From positions 71,872,910 to 71,936,909 of the forward strand of contig NC_134839.1 of assembly GCF_965363235.1 (NCBI RefSeq): a stretch of 64,000 bases of DNA, written 5' to 3'. Every line of letters begins with the position of its first letter. Within the stretch, counting starts at the first letter, position 1. The notes below the pieces were generated by a model. It saw nothing but the letters and a program-made list of their open reading frames with translations. It searched no databases and had not been told where the DNA came from. Origin of the DNA: Mytilus galloprovincialis (taxonomy: Eukaryota; Mollusca; Bivalvia; Mytilida; Mytilidae). Below are positions 11,036-22,480 of this stretch, in pieces. The position numbers and the translations under genes were made by a program.

Positions 11036-12821
11036 AGCTCACCTGGCCCGAAGGGCCAAGTGAGCTTTTCCCATCACTTTGCGTCCGGCGTCCGTCGTCG
11101 TCCGTCGTCGTCCGTCGTCCGTCGTCGTTAACTTTTACAAAAATCTTCTCCTCTGAAACTGCTTGGCCAAATTAAACCAAACTTGGCCACAATCATCATT
11201 GGGGTATGTAGTTTAAAAAATGTGTGGCGTGACCCCGCCTACCAACCAAGATGGCCGCCATGGCTAAAAATAGAACATAGGGGTAAAATGCAGTTTTTGG
11301 CTTATAACTCAAAAACCAAAGCATTTAGAGCAAATCTGAAATGGGGTAAAATTGTTTATCAGGTCAAGATCTATCTGCCCTGAAATTTTCAGATGAATCA
11401 GACAACCCGTTGTTGGGTTGCTGTCCCTGAATATGTAATTTTAAGGAAATTTGCTGTTTTTGGTTATTATCTTGAATATTATTATAGATAAAGATAAACT
11501 GTCAACAGCAATAATGTTCAGCAAAGTAAGATTTACAAATAAGTCAACATGACCGAAATGGTCAATTGACCCCTTTATGCGTTATTGCCCTTTATAGTCA
11601 ATTTTTAACCATTTTTCGTAAATCTTGGTCATCTTTTAGAAAAATCTTCTCCTCTGAAACTACTGGGCCAAATTAAACCAAACATGGCCACAATCATCAT
11701 TGGGGTATCTAGTTTTAAAAATGTGTCCGGTGACCCGGTCAACCAACCAAGATGGCCACCATGGCTAAAAATCGAACATGGGGGTAAAATGCAGTTTTTG
11801 GCTTATAACTCAAAAACCAAAGCATTTAGAGCAAATCTGACATGAGGAAAATTGTTCATCAGGTCAAAATCTATCTGCCCTGAAATTTTCAGATGAATCG
11901 TACAACCTGTTGTTGGGTTGCTGCCCCTGAATTGGTAATTTTAAGGAAATTTTACTGTTTTTGGTTATTATCTTGAATATTATTATAGATAGAGATAAAC
12001 TGTAAACAGCAATAATGTTCAGCAAAGTAAGATTTACAAATAGGTCAGTTGACCAATTTAGGAGTTATTGCCCTTTATAGTCAATTTTTAACCATTTTTC
12101 GTAAATCTTAGTAATCTTTTACAAAAATCTTCTCCTCTGAAACTACTGGGCCAAATTAATCCAGACTTGGCCACAATCATCATTGGGGTATCTAGTTTAA
12201 AAAATGTGTCCGGTGACCCGGCCAACTAACCTGGATGGCCGCCACGCCTAAAAATAGAACATAGGGGTAAAATGCAGTTTTTGGCTTATAACTCAAAATC
12301 CAAAGCATTTAGAGCAAATCTGACGGGTGAAAAATTTTATCAGGTCAAGATCTATCTTCCCTGAAATTTTCAAATGAATCAGACAACCTGTTGTTGGGTT
12401 GCTGCCCCTGAATTGGTAATTTTAAGGAAATTTTGCTGTTTTTGGTTATTATCTTGAATATTATTATAGATAGAGATAAACTGTAAACAGCAATAATGTA
12501 CAGCAAAGTAAGACCTAAAAAGAAGTCAACATGACCAAAATGGTCAATTGACCCCTAAGGAGTTATTGCCCTTTATATAATCATTTTTTTTTAACAATTT
12601 TCACAAAATTTGTAAAATTTTACTAACATTTTCCACTGTAACTACTGGGTCAAGTTCATTATAGATAGAGATAATTGTAAGCAGCAAGAATGTTCAGTAA
12701 AGTAAGATCTACAAACACATCACCATCACCAAACCACAATTTTGTCTTGAATCCATCTGTGTCCTTTGTTTAGTATTCACATAGACCAAGGTGAGCGACA
12801 CAGGCTCTTTAGAGCCTCTAG
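11036..12821. mobile_element. Family A repeat, copy A1, hairpin ends and about 500-bp tandem core
   Basis: The left end is a hairpin at 11036-11066 (AGCTCACcTGGCCC gaa GGGCCAaGTGAGCT) followed by a GTCCGTCGTC microsatellite. The core holds three tandem units starting near 11141, 11642 and 12125, each opening with AAATCTTCTCCTCTGAAAC, so the period is 480-500 bp. The right end is a hairpin at 12802-12817 (AGGCTCTTTAGAGCCT) followed by CTAG. A second copy lies inverted at 48990-50764 and diverged copies lie near 14.4-16.0 and 20.3 kb. No transposase is encoded. Two terminal palindromes, a hairpin near CTAG and a tandem core suggest a non-autonomous Helitron/Helentron-like element; that class assignment is an inference. 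Confidence 0.85.
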
Positions 12822-12939
12822 TTTTATATGTCCGCCTTACAATAATTACAAACACTAAATCTAGTTTAGATATTGCTTATAGTTTCTGAGAAATTGGCAC
12901 AACCACTAAAATTTTACAGTGTAATGTTTTTATAACATC

Positions 12940-12945
12940 TTTATT
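12940..12945 (-). promoter_or_regulatory. Possible polyadenylation signal of MyD88
   Basis: On the minus strand AATAAA lies about 320 bases beyond the MyD88 stop codon. The sequence between, 12946-13264, would be the 3' untranslated region and holds no other recognisable feature. Confidence 0.4.
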
Positions 12946-13264
12946 TATAAAAAAAAAACAGTATTCATTCTTAATAACCAATATACAAAAATAACAATGA
13001 AACGGTATATATTTATATCGTACAAAATCTGAACGGTAAAATATTCAACTATAATATATGAGTTAAATTCACATAAGTAGTCTTTCATTCCACACAAGAG
13101 TCGACAGTTCCTGTATGGGTCTACAGTGTTATAACACATCCATTTGGATGTTTGGATTTCTTTAATGATCTCTAAGTGATAAATGGACGGATACACGTCT
13201 GTATCAGATTTTTCTGACAAACATCGATCTTCAATTAAATCTAAATACGTTGACACATTCTTCA

Positions 13265-13587
13265 TCAAGTTTTCTTCTTCTTTTCTCCTTTCTTTCCTTT
13301 CTTTTCTTCTTCTTCTTCGGGTGGAAATTCTTGACATGCAACACCAATTCCATACAACAGATGTTGCACATGCTTACTGTCATATTTCATATTCTTTAAG
13401 TCATCAATTGTACACTGCCAATCCTGTATACTTGGGACGAGAGGGCACTTGATAGTGGCGGCTACTCGGGGCCAAACCCATTCTCGTTGCATGGGGTTTG
13501 TAAAATTAACTGTACCCACAAAGTTCAATATAAGTGGAATTTTTACATTGTCTAATAATATTGGTATAATACGTTTTGTTTTTGCAC
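13265..13587 (-). CDS. MYD88: MyD88 exon 5 (TIR C-terminal part and tail)
   Basis: The acceptor ATTTTAG|GTGCA opens this terminal exon. It encodes the box 3 region and a charged tail of about 17 residues, five glutamates then mainly lysines with glycines, before TGA at 13265-13267. The tail is encoded by a purine-rich near-microsatellite and may vary in length between individuals. Confidence 0.95.
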
Positions 13588-16500
13588 CTAAAATTGAAAA
13601 TAAAAAAAACCAGTTATGAATATTTTTTAAGCAAAACTAAAACCCAAAAGAAGAAATGATTTCCAGTTTTTCATTTCAATGTTTTTTATTCTATTGCTGT
13701 CGGGACGTTAAATCCTCTATCTCCTTTAACTAAATATTTAAATAATTAAAGTAATACTGAAAGGAAATAAGTACATTTACTTCTCATATCTGTCTGTAAC
13801 ACAAATATTTGGTGATTGGATTGCCCTCCCCCTTTTTAACTTCGAATTTATCATCGCATCATTTGTAACCACTTTTTAATGTCTAGATATTTTTTGGCAA
13901 TTTAGGTATTGTTATTTAACTTTTTCATTGGTCGGTGATTTACACATCTCCTGTTGTTCTTTTCTGATTATTATAAATATTCAATAACTGTTATAGGGAA
14001 CGTCGTGCTCATAACTGTTTAAAATCATAACTCTCTTCTAAATTCATTTTACTCTCTGGATAAAATTTCGAGTCAATGAAGCTAGTAGAATTTGAAAATA
14101 TCACAAAGTCTAATAAGATATACTTCAAAATATGTTTAACGTTTTAACCTTAAAAAAATAAAACATAAAAGAAGAAATAACAGTAAACAATTCCTACCTG
14201 GTGATAAGGACTGTGCTAATTTTAATGCGAAATCACAATCTTCGCTGTCCTCGAATCCTCTAGACAGTACCACTATAACTCTCCGACATCTGCAATGATA
14301 AACAATAACGAGAAACATAAGTCTTTACCCTACATCTCGTATTATTAATACAATTAGGGAATTTTTTTTTTTTATTATAACACGTTTCCCTCTATTTCTA
14401 GTTAAACAGACTAAAGGCTCTAAAGAGCCCGAGTCTATCACCTTGGTCTATGCACATATTAAACAAATGACACTCTCTAACATTATAGACGGGAATGATG
14501 ATTAGAATCCCTGTTTTGTTAATCTTCTATTACTGATCATTGAGAATTTCTAGTTTGTTAATCTTCTTTTACTGATCATTGAGAATTTCTAGTTTGTTAA
14601 TCTTCTATTGCTGATCATTGAGAATTTCTAGTTTGTTAATCTTCTATTACTGATCATTGAGAATTTTTAGTTTGTTAATCTTCTATTACTGATCATTGAG
14701 AATTTCTAGTTTGTTAATCTTCTATTACTGATCATTGAGAATTTCTAGTTTGTTAATCTTCTATTACTGATCATTGAGAATTTCTAGTTTGTTAATCTTC
14801 TATTGTTGATCATTGAGAATTTCTAGTTTGTTAATCTTCTATTACTGATCATTGAGAATTTCTAGTTTGTTAATCTTCTATTACTGATCATTGAGAATTT
14901 CTAGTTTGTTAATCTTCTATTACTGATCATTGAGAATTTCTAGTTTTTCTCTATCTTCTTAAGTTTTTGCTCAAAACACAAAAGAGGGTTTTAAAAATCT
15001 TCATTTAAGGCCGGCTAATACTCCTATAAAGAGTGACAGTCTACTGGCTATATCAGCAAACTTTGACTCAATTTGTAGAGTTCAGCATTCTGAACATTTC
15101 CGCTCATGCCAGATTTCTCTATTTATAACGGTTTTCAAAATAATAGACACAACTTGCATGTTACCCCTATATTTTAATTTCAGCCAAGTCGGCCATCTTG
15201 GTAATCGGGATCAACCGGGTTGCTTGTTGTTATTCGTAAAAGATCTTAAAACAATTATACAAATACCTTTACAAGTAATGTTACCTGTTAGCAATCATTT
15301 CTGCTGTTACTACATATTTCTCATCGCCAGCGAGATCGTCCCTACCAGGAACATATAACCTTATATTATGATCTTCTCCTTCTAAAATGTTCACCATATC
15401 TTTCATAAACTGGATATCTCGTTCTGTATTACCATAAACAACGAAAGCATCGTACCTGTCACTTTCTTCAAAATAGAAAGAAAATAAAATGTTTCATTTA
15501 ACAGTACTAATAAAAAGTAATATGTTTTATTACGGCATACTCTAATAAGAAAAGCATTTAAACGAAACAAAAAAGGCCTCATGATTTTCCCAGATACAAT
15601 TTCCACAATTTCAGTACTATGCAAGGGCCATGAAGAGAGGCGAAAGACACCAGAAGGACATTCAAACGTATAAGTTAAAAGCAAATTGATAACGCTATGG
15701 CTAAAAAAGAAAAAAGACCAATAGACAAACAATAGTACACAATGCACAAGTTGAACATAGACAATCAAAGTCTGAGCAACACGAACCCAATTAAATTGAC
15801 GTTTTAGGGAAATCAATGATAAATACTTAAATGCTCTATTTTTAGGTATGTCAGCCATTTTGGTCGACAGGCTGTAAAATGGGAGATGTTTTATGAAATA
15901 GACACGCCAATGGTCATTGTGGCCATGTAATTTCAGAGAAGATTTTTGTGAAAGATACCGACGAGGTCAACTGGCAACTCAAACGACGGACGTCAAGTGA
16001 TGGGAATAGATTATTCTGCGTTTTAGGCCAGGTGAGGTAAAAGCACAATACAAACATCTTTTCATTTCTTTTTAAACATTTCAGATATAATTTTTCGTCG
16101 TCTTTTTGCTACAGAAACACTTTTTTCCTCATTTGATAGTCATTTTATCCAGGATATAATTAAAATGATACTACGTCTTACCTGGTACCTTTGGTTTTGG
16201 TGGCAGTGGAGCACGAGCTGGTTGTTTAGAATGCTCTACATCTCTTCCTGAAATATTGACAAATCCGTCAATAAGACAATTGATATATGAAAAAATATAT
16301 CAGAAACACGGGTAATTAAACCTTCCCCTTTATACCAATAATTACAAAATTTTGTCATGCCAAAAAAAGTAGAATATATTTTGGCCAAATGTTCCAAAAA
16401 ATAAAAAGAATGAAGTGATAATTACTTTTAAAATTTGTTATTTGTAATATTTGTAATGGTGACCAAAACTTTTCATCAGTGTATTATACCTTGAATACTG

Positions 16501-18321
16501 TTAAACAACAGTGCAACCCTTACCATGAGGTAACGTATTTGTTATGAGCTCTACACCATAGGTATTTGGGTACAGGAATATTTTTGTAGCCTTCCCCCTT
16601 TTTTCCAAAAATCCGGTCCCATCCCCCATTAATTTCGATTATTTTTGTGTTTTACTGTATAATGTGAACATATATATACTAGAAATAACTTGTGTTTGTT
16701 ATTTCCTATCAACTCCAAGTTTACTATTCACAGCGGTCACTGGTATTTTATATAGAGTATACTAGTATTTAAGTTTTTATATTCAATCAAATTTCTTTGA
16801 GCCAAAAAGTGTGGGGACATGGAGGAAAATCCGCCACACTTTCAATATTGGGAGAGGGGCAACACTATGTTTTGATAGTATGATAATAACCACCTTTGAC
16901 AATCCTATGCCAGTATCATCTATATCGTGCTTTGTAAAGATTGCATAGACTTTAAATATAAAAATAACTTCAATTTAAGTACACATATAACATTCGTTTA
17001 TGTGATACCAATCTTCTTGTTTATTTCTAATTTAATCTATTAACTAAGTTTGCTTAGTGTAAAATTTAAATGGCACATGTACTTCCTTAATGGTATACAT
17101 GTAACAAAAGAAATATAGGACACAATCAAACTTATACGACTTCCTGAAAACATGTCGTTTGGAACTTCCTGGATAAAAAAACATATTAAATTGGAGGATA
17201 AGATTTTGGATATTAAATTTTAATATTAACATTGAACAAAAAATAATTAAGAATGAATTTTATTAGTTCACCTTATCATAAACCGAGACATACAGAATCA
17301 GTCCACCATATTTGACCTACACTAGTAAATCGGAAATACTTTCGATTTTATGTAAAACTTGAAGTGGCTAGGCATTTAGGGTAATGATGTGAATTAAATT
17401 GCACTCGGTTGGATTAAGGATAGACTAAGGACAAATATGATGCAAATATACGCATTATATGTTATAGATATCTTATAAAACCTATGCTTTCATACACAAT
17501 TAATATCTAATCGGGGTGAATATTGTACAGACAATTATAAGCTATTTTTTGTAGACAGCATATTTTCTCTTCTTAACTTCTACATATTTGTTGTTGGGTT
17601 GATATCTGTTTGGCATATATATGATATACTTTCATTAATATATATATATATATCTAACTGTCATCGACCAACGATGGTTCAACTTAAGTTACATACAACA
17701 AAAATATATAACTATTTATATATGAGCCTTAATTGTTGCTAATCAGCTTAATAACTGACATTTCATATGTACAGAAAACAATCACCAACAAGTAAAAACT
17801 CAAAGAAAAACGCTTACTACTTCTGCTATTTAAAACTAATGAAGAATTCGAATAATACAGCAGACTAGGAAGTAATATACATTTATTTGATTTTCTTTAA
17901 TGTGTATGAGTAGTGTGTTTGTGTTTTTGTGTGTGTGTTGTAGTTCAATATAGAAATAATACGTACTTATACTTTTTTCGCTATCCAACACAACATCTGG
18001 TCTCTGTATCTCTACAAGATACTTTAACAAGGTGTCAACTGTTGGGGACATCTTTAGTCTGGTACTCCAGTCGTTAAGAAGAGCGGTAGTTGGACTTTCA
18101 TGTTGTTCAAATTTTCTCATTTCCTTTGTCATGTATCCCGTTCTTTCTGCAAGTCCATACCAGTCATTGCTATATTCCCCTAAAACAAACCCTTCTACAT
18201 CAAGACGTTGTGACAATTGCTTTGTCGATGTCGCTCTCAATATTTTGAGCGGAACGTCTTCACAATACGCTATCAAGTTCTGAATTATTCTTTCATCATC
18301 TGAAATTGGTTCATCAGCCAT
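13265..18321 (-). CDS. MYD88: MyD88, Toll/IL-1 receptor signalling adaptor, five exons
   Basis: Exons 17967-18321, 16182-16247, 15285-15465, 14198-14289 and 13265-13587 join in phase to 1017 bases, 338 residues and TGA. All introns are GT-AG. Residues about 20-118 form a death domain with the MyD88-type core DWYGLAERTGYMTKEMRKFE and TVDTLLKYLVEIQRPDVV. A short proline-rich linker, residues 119-141, replaces the intermediate domain. The TIR domain starts near residue 142: box 1 is YDAFVVYG (145-152), box 2 is RDDLAG (182-187), and box 3 reads WVW (268-270) within NFTNPMQREWVWPRVA, close to the vertebrate MyD88 pattern. The tail, about 322-338, is a run of E then K residues. The protein bridges activated Toll-like receptors to IRAK kinases in the cytoplasm through its death domain. 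Length is in the usual range for MyD88. Start ATG 18321 is the first in frame before the death domain. Confidence 0.96.
14198..14289 (-). CDS. MYD88: MyD88 exon 4 (TIR core)
   Basis: This 92-base exon, acceptor ATTGCAG|ATGTCG and donor ACCAG|GTAGG, encodes CRRVIVVLSRGFEDSEDCDF and the following helix, the central strand and helix of the TIR fold. Confidence 0.95.
14512..14945. repeat. 39-bp minisatellite, about 11 copies
   Basis: The unit TAGTTTGTTAATCTTCTATT continues with ACTGATCATTGAGAATTTC, giving 39 bases repeated end to end with only a few substitutions (for example TTGCTG or TTGTTG for TTACTG). The unit contains the palindrome TGATCA. The array lies in MyD88 intron 3, inside the diverged family A copy. 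There are no spacers, so it is not a CRISPR array. Confidence 0.95.
15285..15465 (-). CDS. MYD88: MyD88 exon 3 (TIR boxes 1 and 2)
   Basis: This 181-base exon, acceptor TTTTGAAG|AAAGTG and donor AACAG|GTAAC, encodes residues 142-200 with TIR box 1 (YDAFVVYG) and box 2 (RDDLAG). It lies between two halves of a family A repeat in the same orientation, described separately. Confidence 0.95.
15540..15800. repeat. Dispersed repeat fragment in MyD88 intron 2
   Basis: Wording such as GAAGAGAGGCGAAAGACACC and AACGCTATGGCTAAAAAAG belongs to a repeat I recall as common in mussel DNA. No second full copy lies in this window, so the call rests on recognition rather than internal comparison. Confidence 0.45.
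16182..16247 (-). CDS. MYD88: MyD88 exon 2 (linker)
   Basis: This 66-base exon lies between the acceptor TTTCAG|GAAGAG and the donor CCAG|GTAAGA. It encodes a proline and basic linker, RDVEHSKQPARAPLPPKPKV, between death and TIR domains. Both phases match the flanking exons. Confidence 0.88.
16248..17966 (-). other. MyD88 intron 1
   Basis: The intron is AT-rich. It contains a (TA)n microsatellite at about 17637-17656 and a GT-rich run near 17900-17940. I see no exon and no clearly delimited transposon. Confidence 0.6.
17967..18321 (-). CDS. MYD88: MyD88 exon 1 (death domain)
   Basis: This exon encodes residues 1-118 plus one base. The donor chosen is ATAA|GTACGT; a competing donor in the same phase, AAAA|GTATAA, would remove two residues and cannot be excluded. 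The sequence begins MADEPISDDERIIQNL. Confidence 0.93.
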
Positions 18322-19284
18322 TTTAATAAGATCTTGAAATAGAAAAGTTCACAGTAACCAACTTCCAGATGAAAAACGGAACTATTGTAAAAGTCTTCCG
18401 GTTTAGTTAAATATGGTTACCTCAGTGGAAATCCAAGTTATATCCGATATATATTTATCAATACGAATTTAAAGTTTTCATTACGTTATATGTCTATATT
18501 TAGTTTTGTATGCCAGGTATACGCAGAAAATTCAGTTTAAACATGTTTGGAATTAATGAGTCGAACGATTTCACTGAATATGTTTGCTCGCAACCTCCAT
18601 GTTACTTTAGATGATTATTCGACATTGATTTGAAGCTGTTACAATGAAAATTAGAAAAATAAAATACGTGTATTTCAACTAAAAAGTCTTTTCTAGTACA
18701 AAAGTCAAGAATAAAAGATGGAAGAATTTGTCGGAAGTATTTCAAAAACGTGGGCGCTCATAAAATGATGAAACGGAAATAAATTCCAAATATGGGTAAA
18801 AGTCTCTTTAGTATAGGTCGCTGAAAGACGCAGTTCATTCATAAAAAATATACATGTATATCCTTAATTGTTTTCTTGTTTACACAAACATTACAAATAG
18901 TTACAAACATCCTTCATAAAATTACAACAGTTGTTAAACTATTTTACTTTTCTACATTTCCTAAAACGTTTTCCTTGTTCTGGTCAATAGAAGCGGAAAA
19001 TCTACAACGTGTTAAATCTGTAACTCCGGTCGACGAACTCGTACGATTATTATTGTGTCAATATCAAATGTGACTAATAATGACCTAGCTACGCAACTGG
19101 TGATTTTCTGAAAATAGCCAAATAATCGTTCCCGGCTTGCTGATGCTGAATTTAGTAAAATATTATGCTTTTGTTTTAACCTCTGAAACTAGAAAGGCAT
19201 TTTTACCATGAAAATTCGATGGTACAATGGAAACGATTTGATTTTTGATTTTTGGTGTTTTAACGCTACTTTTCAGACAATTTC
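18322..19284 (-). promoter_or_regulatory. Upstream region of MyD88
   Basis: This is the 5' flank of MyD88 and should contain its promoter and any 5' untranslated exon. No TATA box or other core element can be assigned with confidence. No other gene is seen here. Confidence 0.35.
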
Positions 19285-19487
19285 GTGGCGGCCAGGTTTT
19301 ATTGGTGGAGAAAGCCGGACTACCCGGAGAAAACCACCAACCTTTGATAGGAAACCTCAGAAGCCTTGGCAATTAAGATTGGAGTCGAGGGCACCCGCAA
19401 CAGCGGGGTTCGAACTCACAACCTCAGTGTTGACTGTCATGGCTAGTGATTACAGTAAAAACTATACTTAGACCGCTTCGCATCATG
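19285..19487 (-). mobile_element. tRNA-derived SINE
   Basis: On the minus strand the head resembles a tRNA of the Ser/Leu type. GCGAAGCGGTCTAAG at 19481-19467 stands for the A box region. GAGTTCGAACCCC near 19400 is a clear B box. The body contains the reverse complement of TACCCGGAGAAAACCACCAA, a sequence I know from SINEs of many invertebrates. The TSD could not be defined. Confidence 0.65.
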
Positions 19488-19525
19488 TGATCAGAAATAA
19501 CTTTATTTTCAATTGTGATAAATAA

Positions 19526-19772
19526 GGGACGACATCAAAAGTTCAATGAAGGATAAAAAACTTAATTCACATAGTTTTTTCACTGACCCCCCCCCCCCCC
19601 CTTCCACACCCCCTCTTAACTTAATTTGAGAAAAATTGATTTACCTATGTGGATATATGTAAAAATCAATGTCGGATAAGCAAATCTTGCAGCCGTTCAA
19701 CCCCCCCCCCCCCCCAAACTATTTGAATTAAGTTTTTATTTTTATCTTACATTGATCTTTTGATGTCGTCCC
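19526..19772. mobile_element. 247-bp MITE with inverted ends and poly-C runs
   Basis: The left end GGGACGACATCAAAAG (19526) is repeated inverted at the right end CTTTTGATGTCGTCCC (19757-19772), and similarity continues for about 45 bases to AAAACTTAATT. TAA lies on both outer sides and may be the target duplication. The interior contains two long C runs, near 19587 and 19700, that could form quadruplex structures on the other strand. Confidence 0.85.
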
Positions 19773-19936
19773 TAAATTAAACATCTTTTTTAGACACAGT
19801 TATTATTATCTATTTAGTCGTTTCGGGTGAGTTTGTTAAGAAAGGACCTTACTTACAACTTATATGATTATAGTCTCATATTCGCCATTACATAATAAAC
19901 AACCAAACAACCTCAACTAAATGTGCATCTTCCTTT

Positions 19937-20010
19937 TTAGCTCATCGTAAGCATCCGTATAGTCGTCGTCGTCCCTCATCTCCTCTGAATCTACAAGACC
20001 AAACTTAAAC
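19937..20010. repeat. Family A end fragment
   Basis: TTTTTAGCTCAT is followed by a GTCGTCGTC run and CTCCTCTGAA, which is the left terminus of family A in shortened form. Confidence 0.5.
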
Positions 20011-20349
20011 AGAACGAACCTTACGATTAATAGTATAAAGGTTGCATTTTTGTTCCTGTCAATATATCAGTATGTAGTATATAAAAAGTGCTGAAGCTAA
20101 AGTGGCATATTTTTATTTACAGCATCCGTTGAATTTATTTTCACCAATCCTGCTAGTCTTACGGGAGCCATCATGATATTTTTAATCATTATGAGAAATC
20201 TGTTTCACAAATGACAGTGTCCGGCTAATCATCGGATTTTATCTCTCGCCATGAGCAACACTACGAAGCCTTCAGTGTAAAAGTAACTGCTTACACTTTA
20301 GGACAAATTGAGAACACCCCCGTTATATTTTTTTTATTTTTCTCTCTTT

Positions 20350-20640
20350 TTTTTTTTTTAGCTCACCTTGTCACATGTGTGATTTTTTTCATCACATGGC
20401 CCTAAATGACAAATTTTACTCTTTTGTTTTTATTTTTGCCTTTTTATCTTGAAAACTTTAAAAGATACAGAGAAACATTAAATTGCAAAAATGTTCAGAA
20501 AGATAAGTTATACAAATTACAAATTGTCGAAACCGTCAACCAACTCATAATTGGAGTAATTGCCCTTTGATGATGATTTTTACCAATTTTTTGCGTTTTT
20601 TGCCTTATATCTAAAAACATCTTACAACAGATGGAAAATT
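20350..20640. repeat. Diverged family A fragment
   Basis: The left part TTTTTAGCTCACCTTG is followed by a different palindrome (CACATGTG and CATCACATG). The core words AAAATGTTCAGAAAGATAAG and GGAGTAATTGCCCTTTGATG match the family A unit. The copy is truncated before the second terminus. Confidence 0.6.
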
Positions 20641-21204
20641 AACTCAAATAAGCAAAAACGAGCGCCAAGACAAAATCTATAATTAAATAAATATAAAAGA
20701 ATTCGTCTGGCGTCTCCAATGTGTGTTATTGCCCATGAACAGGGGCGGATCCAGGATTTCTGGTTAGGGGGGCGCAATTTTTTAAAGTAGAATTATTGAA
20801 ATATTCTTCAAAATTGGTGAAATTTAGAAATCGAAGTATAGTGTGGTAAAATTAGCGAGAAATTAAAGTTTCAAGCTGAAACTGCCTCAATCCCGCACCT
20901 GACAACAAACTATAATCATCGTATAAATTTACAAGAAATATGTGAGCTTATATTCATTGAGACTACCCCCATATAGTTCCCAGAAAACGGGACTGAAGAT
21001 AATAAGCTTATAGAGACAGGTCTCAATCTGGAGTACACAAGCTGACCCTCCATATAAAAAAATCTAGCGAATGTTATGTCAATGGTTGCTTGGAAAACTG
21101 GTGTTGCATTCATATATATTAATCAATCGAATATCTTCAGGGGGAACATGCAATAATGACGTACTTGTAATAAATTTGTATGCTTTCTAGTGGATCATCC
21201 GGAC

Positions 21205-21265
21205 CAAATAACAAGCGACTGACTGACGGATGGACGGACAGAGGTAAAACAATATGTCCCTGTTC
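21205..21265. repeat. Fragment with GACGGA microsatellite, related to family C end
   Basis: GACTGACTGACGGATGGACGGACAG-type wording followed by AGGTAAAACAATATGTCC resembles 30258-30316 at the right end of the family C element. It looks like a partial copy of that element type. Confidence 0.5.
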
Positions 21266-22480
21266 CGCGGAGAACCACCAAGTTATGATGGTAAGGTCTC
21301 CTACAAATCTACAACAATCTCCTAACTTACGCACTAAGGGATTCATATTGCATATATGAGTGAGTTTATAAAGCTACAGTTATAAAGCTGCAGCCCCACA
21401 AACAGAAGCTGAAGATCATGCGAACATTTTATTTTGATTCTGTGTTTCTGTGCAAACCAATTTACAATTAAGACACCAGCACTTGTTGTAAAATTATCTA
21501 TATAGCAATATCAGGTAATATCTTTTAAAACTAGACCTTGAAAGACATGGTGCTGGTAGTTGTGACATAAAGAAATACAGGAACACCACAAACATATATT
21601 ATTTTGCACATGGTCTTGATGTGTCTATAGCTAAGCCATTTGTACATGGTTTCAATAATGTGAAATTTAACTGCCTTAATTAAGAATTACTTTAACATCC
21701 CATAACACCAGCCCTGCAAACTTGGTTAAGACGATGGAAATGTGAAGAGTTGACAGATATAGACGGGTGGACCGATGGACGCAAAGTGAGACGAGACAAA
21801 TCACAATTGCTCACCTGACCAATATTTACTAGTATTATATTTTGCAAACGAAAATTTCTACTATTACCAGCGATTTTGAATTGTCCTTTCATAATATCTG
21901 TTTTTTTTTTTACTTTTGATTTTCTGAGGTCGTGCCAGACTTTACTGTATTCTCCACAAACAACTAAAATCAGAATGAGATGCATTTACGAAGTGTTTAT
22001 TTTCTTTGGATCCCAAGTATGTGATACGGTAATAATTCGGCTAAATTTTAGGTTGCAAGTGAGAAATAAATATAGACACAGGGATACAAATTAATAAACT
22101 AACCTTTCGCTTGAGACAGTATTTCTATCTTTCATTACGAATATTATGAAAGAATCCCACCTACCGACTGTTTTCCTGACCGTGCCATAATGGAATTGTG
22201 AAAGTGAGTAAGGAATGTATTGGAACTTCATTTAACAAAGAAATTGATTATAAAAACCGCAAATACAAGGTAGCATATGTTTTTACTTTAACTGCTAAAA
22301 ACCTATTAAAGTTGTCTTCAAACGCAGCTCGATCCGCGTTTGACACCTTCCTTTGAAATAATTTATAGAACTTTAATAAATCATAGGTCAGTTGATAAGT
22401 AATCACGTTGATTCTGTTAAACTGACTGTTTTCTATACTTTGAATGTTAAAAAAAGATGGAATGGTCTCTTCTGATACTT

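Larger units (their letters stand above)
14411..16039. mobile_element. Diverged family A repeat, copy A3, split around MyD88 exon 3
   Basis: 14411-14470 matches the hairpin end of family A (AGGCTCTAAAGAGCC, then ACCTTGGTCTATG). 15160-15215 matches the internal motif ACCCCTAT...GCCATCTTGG. 15850-16039 matches another internal motif and the opposite end (TTGTGGCCA, CAGAGAAGATTTTTGTGAAAG, CAAGTGATG, GGCCAGGTGAG). All parts are in the orientation of the 48990-50764 copy. MyD88 exon 3 and an unrelated dispersed repeat (about 15540-15800) lie inside. Divergence is much higher than between A1 and A2, so this insertion is older. Confidence 0.7.

Noticed and set aside
14512-14945. CRISPR-like regular array
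   Set aside because: The units are joined without spacers and the host is an animal; it is a minisatellite.
18032-18283. Plus-strand frame of 83 codons opposite MyD88 exon 1
   Set aside because: It is the antisense shadow of the death-domain exon.
19208-19471. Plus-strand frame of 87 codons near 19.3 kb
   Set aside because: It coincides with a tRNA-derived SINE on the other strand and has no domain.
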